From Xylogone sp. PMI_703 (Eukaryota; Ascomycota; Leotiomycetes), in NCBI GenBank assembly GCA_021399445.1, contig JAJTUQ010000001.1, positions 1,798,001 to 1,862,000 on the forward strand: a DNA stretch of 64,000 nucleotides, read 5' to 3'. The notes beneath the pieces were generated by a model. That model saw only the letters and a list, made by a program, of their open reading frames with translations, had not been told where the DNA came from and made no database searches. Position numbers and translations under genes: made by a program. Shown in pieces: positions 54,965-64,000 of this stretch (position 1 is its first letter; each line of letters opens with the position of its first letter).

Positions 54965-56594
54965 ATGGCATCAAGCGACATTACTAGCCAAGGGCTTGAC
55001 TATGCTCTTTCGAGCTCGCACAAGGATGTATGTCGCTCTGCCTCAAAATATTTTTCTTCAGTGTAAATTGACTCATCTTATCCTGTAGCTGTTGGAGAAG
55101 TCCTTGATTGAGTCAGACCCCGAGATTGCGGAGATAATGGTAGGCCTACCCTTATACAGAATATTTCATTTTCAGTACTCACGCCTTGTTTAGAAAAAGG
55201 AAATTCAACGTCAAAGAGAGTCCATCATTCTCATTGCATCCGAAAATGTCACCTCCCGAGCTGTCTTTGACGCCCTGGGATCCCCCATGTCGAATAAATA
55301 CTCCGAGGGTTACCCAGGAGCCAGATACTACGGCGGAAACCAACACATCGACTCAATTGAGTTGACTTGTCAATCCCGTGCACTGAAAGCCTTCAACTTG
55401 GACCCCGCGAAATGGGGTGTCAATGTCCAATGCTTGAGTGGTAGTCCAGCCAACCTGCAGGTCTACCAAGCTCTCATGAGGCCTCATGATAGACTTATGG
55501 GACTTGATCTTCCCCATGGTGGTCACTTGAGTCACGGATACCAGACACCTCAGAGAAAGTAAGATATCCGGACAAACCGTCATAACTCTTTTGCTAACGT
55601 AGCTTACCACAGGATCTCCGCTGTCTCAACTTATTTTGAGACCTTCCCTTATCGGGTCAATCTTGAGACTGGTATCATCGACTATGACCAATTGGAGCAG
55701 AATGCTCTCATGTACAGACCAAAGATTTTGGTTGCTGGTACTTCAGCCTATTGCAGACTGATTGACTACAAGCGTATGCGTGAGATCGCGGATCAAGTCG
55801 GTGCATACTTGATGGTGGATATGGCACATATCTCCGGTCTCATCGCGGCTGGTGTCATTCCAAGCCCCTTCGAGTATGCTGACATTGTCACTACTACCAC
55901 TCACAAGTCACTTCGTGGTCCACGTGGTGCTATGATCTTCTTCCGAAAAGGAGTTCGTAAGACCGACCCAAAGACTGGCAAGGAGACTCTGTATGATCTC
56001 GAAGCACCAATCAACTTCTCCGTCTTCCCTGGCCATCAAGGTGGACCCCACAACCACACTATCACCGCCCTTGCAGTGGCTCTCAAGCAAGCCGCATCAC
56101 CCGAGTTCAAACAATATCAGGAACAAGTTGTCAAGAACGCCAAGGCTCTCGAAAACGAGTTCAAGAAGCTCGGCTACAAGCTCGTTGCCGACGGAACTGA
56201 CTCTCATATGGTTCTGCTTGACCTGCGACCTCAAAGCCTTGATGGTGCACGCGTGGAAGCGGTGTTGGAACAGATCAACATCGCTTGCAACAAGAACTCC
56301 ATTCCAGGTGACAAGTCTGCTCTGACACCCTGCGGTATCCGCATTGGTACTCCCGCAATGACCAGTCGAGGCTTCGGCGAGGAGCACTTCAAGCGTGTTG
56401 CCAACTACATCGACCAAGCCATCAAAATCTGCACTGAAGTCCAAGGTGCTCTTCCTAAGCCCGACAACAAACTCAAGGACTTCAAAGCCAAGGTTGCTGG
56501 TGGCGAAGTAGCCAAGATCAATGAGCTCCAGAAGGAGATTGCTCAGTGGGCAGGAACCTTCCCTCTTCCAGTGGAGGGCTGGAGACAAGACTAA
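54965..56594 (+). CDS. SHM2: Serine hydroxymethyltransferase, cytosolic
   Basis: Four exons (54965-55027, 55089-55139, 55194-55558, 55613-56594) give 486 residues. This PLP enzyme converts serine and tetrahydrofolate to glycine and 5,10-methylene-tetrahydrofolate, feeding one-carbon units to purine, thymidylate and methionine synthesis. Key segments are [79 protein letters not shown] and the PLP-lysine motif [20 protein letters not shown]. The C-terminal domain has [19 protein letters not shown]. The N-terminus ([18 protein letters not shown]) has no arginine-rich presequence, so it is assigned to the cytosolic isoform. The conserved SGSPAN stretch is unusual only in having Pro where many have Ser-Ala. 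Confidence 0.96.
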
Positions 56595-59098
<2,504 letters not shown>

Positions 59099-60726
59099 GC
59101 TAGAGGAGTAGCAACTCTAGAACGAAGTGATGTGTCAAACCTAGGCTATCATGAAGGCTGGGAGGGATGGCAATAGGGAAATTGTCTCTTGTCTCTTATT
59201 ATGTACTCTTAGAAGACTGCGAATATGATGTTTTCAATGCATTTGCATGATCAAATTGGAAAGGCTCTGGCTATCATTACCTTTAACTAATTTTGCTGAT
59301 TGGAATCAATATGTGGATGGCATTGTGGTTTTGCTATGTAGCAAATGATTCTGTATCAGCGTTGCTCCTATCAAGATGGATTAACTTTTTCCTTCAGTGA
59401 AACCTTTATTGACAGGTGAATGACTGCGCTAGTAAAACACCCATCATGTGAATAGCAAACTGCGAGGTAGAGAGTGACAGATGTAAGTTGCACGACATCA
59501 GTGAAAACAACAGAGAATGTTGCTATTGATTGATGTCACAAGCTAATGTAGACAGTGTGATATTGTGTAATAGTACTACTGGCACCGCCGTTAGTCTTCT
59601 TTTGTGTATCACCAATCTATTCCCAGGTAGCTTGTGTGTATATATACATACCCACGGTCTTTGTTCCCAATCTTCTTCTATACTGTTGGCATACCACCGC
59701 CTGCATCTTCATCTTCTACCTGGCCAATAACTTAGCTGTGCTCACTATTAACGGCAACTTCAATATCAGCTGGAAAAGCCGTCATGAACATCACCAGCAT
59801 ACTCAACACGCCTCCCGGGATGGCAACAGTTATAGCTCTGGGCAGCAGGAGCACTGCCGCCGAGGTTGCTGCTAACATCTATGGTGGGCATAGCATAAGC
59901 TATTAACTAGGTAGAGGATGAAGACGCTGGCGGCGCCATGCCGACAAAGCAATATATCTAACTGGTAAGTCCAAGCAAAAGTTTGTGTTTCATGTATAAT
60001 ATTTGCTGCTGTTTACTTGTAAAAAATGGGTTTTAAAAAGGAATAGAATTAGATCTTTTCTAGGCCATCTGGAGGGAGTTACTGAGGGTGTTAAAAAGCA
60101 AACAATAGTTACATGCCAGGCGGAATATAAGGTCGAAGCCCAAGCTTCTAAATACGAACCATCCAAATCATCCAGTCCAGCCATCATCCAGAAGAGAGAA
60201 AAAAACGACAATAGTGAAAACGTGAAGACACCCCTGCCCCCTAATAGCCAGGCCCCCCTCCCAAGATCGTGTAAAAGACTTATAGAAAATTGCCAGCGAT
60301 AAAAGCAGAAAAGACAGAAAATCAGGAAGATAACTCGGCGCAGACCTGTCTTGAGCGCGTCCATTCCAATTCATTCATTTGTTCCCGTTGTAAAGTTCCA
60401 AAACACAAACCCTTGAAACGCCATGATAATGATGAGTGTGCTCTTGGTACATGTGATTCTTGAATCAATCAATAAAATCAGTAGAATATCATGAGGAAAA
60501 CGAAGAACCCCTCCCCTTTGAACCTCTGCCCGGATTCCCTTCTTCACGCCGCCCCAACCCGTATATACCATCAAATGTGTGTTCTTTGCAATTTTAAGAA
60601 ACGAGTGTGATAATGATGGCTCGAAAAAGACCAAAAAGTCTGATTTTATGTGCCCCTAAATTGATTCGTACAGCGAAAATCTCTCCATTATTTGTTGCTC
60701 GTAGAATTATGCAAATCATATTCGTA
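59099..60726. other. Intergenic between convergent genes
   Basis: About 1.6 kb between the 3' ends of PEP4 (+) and SPT7 (-). Small frames up to 124 codons overlap on both strands without domain character. No gene, tRNA or repeat was recognised. Confidence 0.55.
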
Positions 60727-63700
60727 TCATCTTTCAATGCTCTCGGGACTGAGAGGTCCGACGGCACTGATATCGTCTTTCTCAGTCTGGCTCATATTGC
60801 CTTGACTACTCTCCGCTCGTTCCATCGACACCGATGTTCCGTTTGTCAAACCCAGTTTCAATTTTTTGGCTGCGGTTATAGCATTAGCCTTTTCTGGGCT
60901 GCCATTAATGCCGGCTTTTGCAGAATTGCTAGTATCCATCGCGGTGCCGTTTTCAAGCTTCTTTTTCTTTTTGGCATTACCTGCCTGCTCCTTGATTGGC
61001 CTCTTCCGTGGACTGGTAATCTTACCAGTAGGAGGCAATCGAGGTCTCGGTAATCGCTGCTTAACAGGTAGGTCTTCGTCTTCCAATAGCGGCTCATCAT
61101 CATTGGCATGCAATTTGGCAAGGAAGAAGTTCCTGACGAGGCCAATTTGGTTCTGCAGGTTCTCTTTCGTAACTGGTTCCAAAGTAGGTAATGGCTTGAA
61201 TATTTCGGTTGTTGGAGCCGCTGCAACTGGACCAGTATACGTATTGTGCAATCTGGAATGTAACAGATGCAATGGAACCGAAAGACTCGACATGCCGAAC
61301 TCCGTATCCAAGCCAAGAGCCTTGAAGCCAAAAAAGTCTTCGCCAAGCTCTTCAGCGAAATCACCTCCTACGAACTGTTCACTGCCATCGTTAAATGCAC
61401 CAGAGCCATCCGCAGATCCATCTGTAAGTGCTGGACGAAGGAGATCAGACAGATGAGCTTTCATGCGCTCATGCATAACGCCAAGCTTAGTACCAAAGCG
61501 CTCAACATCATCCTTGACGTATCCATCCAATACCTCAACATCCAAGCCATTCTCGCCTAGAGTATGTAAGATAACTTCCTCATTCGAGAACCGCTCTTGC
61601 CATTTCTTCCCATCGGAGCTGGGAACTGCTGGTACCTTCGGTGCTTCACGGTAGACATTGAAGGTCCGGGCAATCTTGGTGAAATAGTCACCGGCAATAT
61701 CAGTTATCACATCCAGTGCTGAAGGTTGAAGTTCTTCAAAACCAGCATGATAGCAGAGTTTTGCTACGGATCTCTGTAGAGCAGCTCTGCAAACCCAAGT
61801 AGACATGATTGGCCCATCATCGGTGGTAACATGTGGCTCAATATCAGCTTCGATAAACGGTGCAGGTTCATATTTAGGAAACTGATTGTTGTACATCTAT
61901 TTGAAAAGGTAAGCAATCTATAACATATAATTCAAATTACCATATGACATACCTGTGCTTGAAGTTGCATTTGTTTTATAACGCCAATTTTTGAGCACAA
62001 CTTCCTGGTCTCTTGCATTTGCCGCATGTTCGCATCGATCTTGCTCGTTAAGAGACTTTTCGGCGCAACAAAGTGACCGCTTGGTACCATCCGGAGAAAG
62101 TCTTCAGATTGCTCGCGAACTCTCCCCTCGCCATCCTCAACCCATTGAAGCCTCTCTGGGATATCTGGGATGGCTGATAAGGGATCATAGTAATCAGGAA
62201 GCACTCGTTCTTCTTCTCCTTCCATGCCTTCAGCTAAGGTCTCCTTGCCTTGGGCCGCCTCTTTTCCCGGCTTCCCGCTTGCTGTAGATTGAGAACTTTC
62301 GCCTTGAGCCTGACTTTGCTGACGAAGCCATCTTCTCATTCCAGCTTTAGTTCTTAGTAAGGCAGGTTCGTCAGGGTTGAGCCGGTCACCTCTGAAAAGC
62401 TTGTGTCGCTCTTTAGCAACAAGCGCTCGATCTTTCTTTGTCACGTGCTTCCAGATCTTGTATTCTTCGTCTTCTCGAAGATCCTCCGCAGCTACGCCGA
62501 GAGCCTGGCCTAGTGAGATACCATTCATCTGTGGCATATCGACATCCATCCCATCAGCTTGGCTGCCTGTCACATTCGCACCCCCAGGAGTGATAGAACC
62601 AGGCGCTCCGATTGGTGGGGTGGCGAAGCCATTTTGACTGCCATCCATACCAGCTTCCGAACCGTCACCATGAACACTCCCGAGCAAGCCATTTAGAGCG
62701 ATTGCCGGCTTTTGATCTACTCCCGGGGTCCCCTCTTCATGGCCAGGGGCTTTTCTTCCCTTTGATGCACCCTTTGCGGCAGTATTCCTGCCCCTCGAAG
62801 TCATGATTGGTTCATCATCGCTGTCATCACCAGCATCATCTTCACCTCCATTTTGCTTTCGCCTCTCCTCCGCCTCAACTTCTGCGCGAGGCCTAATAAC
62901 AAGATCGGGAATTAGAGGCACCAGCTTCTCCGCTTCCTTCCTCATTGCATTTGCATTCCGACGGAGCGGATGTGACAGGTCCGCATTATATTTGAGACAG
63001 TTACTCCATATTAAATCCAAATCCGCGACGAACTCAGCTTTCGACTTATAGACCAGCGTCTTTAGCTTTTTGGTCATGGTGCCGAGATCCATGGGGTGCT
63101 TGATAACTGCATCGCTGTTAGCCAATGAAATATCATCCATACACCGATATACATACTAATATAGTAGTCAGGCGCTTCTCGCTTGTTGACTCTTGTCAAA
63201 AATGGCGCTGAATATTCGGTCATAGCTTTAAGCTCGCTCAAAACTTTCTCGCACGCTTCATAAAGTTCTTCCTGGTGAACATTCTCTTCGCTGGCCCACT
63301 TACTCCTATTCTTGCGGACTTCATTCATAAGCGATCTCAGTTCTGCATCTGAGGCCCGAACTTGATCACGCTTGAGATCAATACGGGCAATAAGATGTTT
63401 AAGAGTCAGACTAGATGCGCCCAAGTTGGCACTACTTAATGAGCCATGCTGTTCGCCATTTGCGTTGGAATTTCCATGATTATTACCACCACCCATCTCA
63501 GCGTCTATCTGTTTTTCCGATTCTTCTAGCTTCTGTTGCTCTAACATAGCAACTCGGTCGTTTTCAAGGGTGTAGAATAAGGTATGAAAGCTACGCTTCG
63601 CCGCTTCTTCGGTGGCCTTCTTGGCCTCCTCCAACTGTTTGCGCGCATCTTCAGAGGTTTTTGGTTTTTCTTGCGATCCATCTTCTTTGGCCGAGTCGGG

Positions 63701-64000
63701 GGGTTTAACGGGGGAGAGTACCGATTGTACCGGCGAGCTTCCGGATTTTGAAGGGGATAATAAGGGATTTGCGCCCTTGTTTTTCAGCGGAGAGGCTTGT
63801 GTGTCATCCTCCTCCTCTTCGTCGTCATCGTCATAATTATCTTCGTCAATCGTACGCGCTGCCTTCTTAGGGGGTGGCTCCTTTGATACATCCGCAGCCC
63901 TGGGCCCATCAGGCAATTGACTAGGTTGTTCCGGTTTATCTTCCTGCGGCGCTTGTTCAGATGAGCTTTCTCCACCAAACAGTGCAGCTATCTTCGCTTC
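60727..64000 (-). CDS. SPT7: SAGA complex subunit SPT7 (bromodomain), 5' end missing
   Basis: Three exons are visible (64000-63157, 63106-61953, 61896-60727) with an open frame to the right edge, so the true start lies outside; 1055 codons plus stop are seen. Spt7 is a scaffold of the SAGA histone acetyltransferase coactivator in the nucleus. The bromodomain is split by the first visible intron: [20 protein letters not shown] joins [20 protein letters not shown], followed by [29 protein letters not shown] and the SNCLKYNAD segment with the acetyl-lysine-binding Asn are fungal Spt7 hallmarks. The visible N-terminal part is acidic and disordered ([21 protein letters not shown]). A C-terminal region includes [20 protein letters not shown], consistent with the Spt7 histone-fold that pairs with Taf10. 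The bromodomain intron is 50 bp with a CTAAC branch site. Confidence 0.93.

Overview
This window looks like nuclear DNA of a filamentous ascomycete (Pezizomycotina). Genes are dense and mostly cut by short introns of about 45-100 bp. Introns have GTAAGT/GTATGT-type donors, CTAAC/CTGAC-like branch sites and CAG/TAG acceptors. The proteins match fungal housekeeping families, including a 21.3 kDa-type complex I subunit, Rpa34, Hpc2 and Mis14. The style suggests Leotiomycetes, but that is an impression and cannot be settled from the sequence alone. I found no transposon, viral relic, CRISPR array, secondary-metabolite cluster or clear horizontal transfer.

Layout, left to right. 0-7 kb: the 3' part of a single-pass membrane protein gene (+), Mediator subunit MED9 (+), tubulin cofactor C (-) and a complex I NDUFA11-like subunit (-). 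7.8-16 kb: a long UBP2-type deubiquitinase (+), an unrecognised basic protein (+) and protein-L-isoaspartate methyltransferase (-). 16.7-21 kb: the Rsp5 adaptor BSD2/Ndfip (-), the complex III assembly factor CBP6/UQCC2 (+) and a mitochondrial tricarboxylate carrier (-). 21.5-27.8 kb: HPC2/ubinuclein (-), a 2.5 kb GC-rich gap, and RBA50/RPAP1 (+). 28.4-35 kb: NDUFS8 (-) divergent from mitochondrial acyl carrier protein (+), an initiator tRNA-Met (-), VPS74/GOLPH3 (+) and SURF6/RRP14 (-). 35.4-44.2 kb: an unrecognised conserved-looking protein (+), RAD54 (-) divergent from kinetochore MIS14/NSL1 (+), prefoldin subunit 3 (+) and SEC14 (+). 44.6-56.6 kb: GRC3 (-) divergent from RNA polymerase I subunit RPA34 (+), prefoldin subunit 6 (-), VPS4 (+), and NOP56 (-) divergent from cytosolic serine hydroxymethyltransferase (+). 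57.8-64 kb: vacuolar aspartic protease PEP4 (+) and SAGA subunit SPT7 (-), which runs off the right edge.

The genes do not form one pathway, but themes recur. Mitochondrial respiration: NDUFA11-like, CBP6, CTP1, NDUFS8, ACP. Ribosome synthesis: SURF6, GRC3, RPA34, NOP56. Tubulin/actin folding: cofactor C and prefoldins 3 and 6. Endosome-vacuole traffic and ubiquitin: UBP2, BSD2, VPS4, PEP4, SEC14, VPS74. Transcription and chromatin: MED9, HPC2, RBA50, SPT7. Several head-to-head pairs join functionally related genes over short shared promoters (NDUFS8/ACP, GRC3/RPA34, RAD54/MIS14), and two of these carry recognisable motifs.

Exon structures were worked out by eye from splice signals and reading-frame continuity, and every complete model was checked to sum to whole codons. 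Gene spans are given as first to last coding base with exons in the text. I see no exciting undescribed system. The most open items are the unrecognised proteins at 35.4-37.1, 13.1-14.4 and 0-1.5 kb, and the tandem cell-cycle-like promoter element between RAD54 and MIS14.
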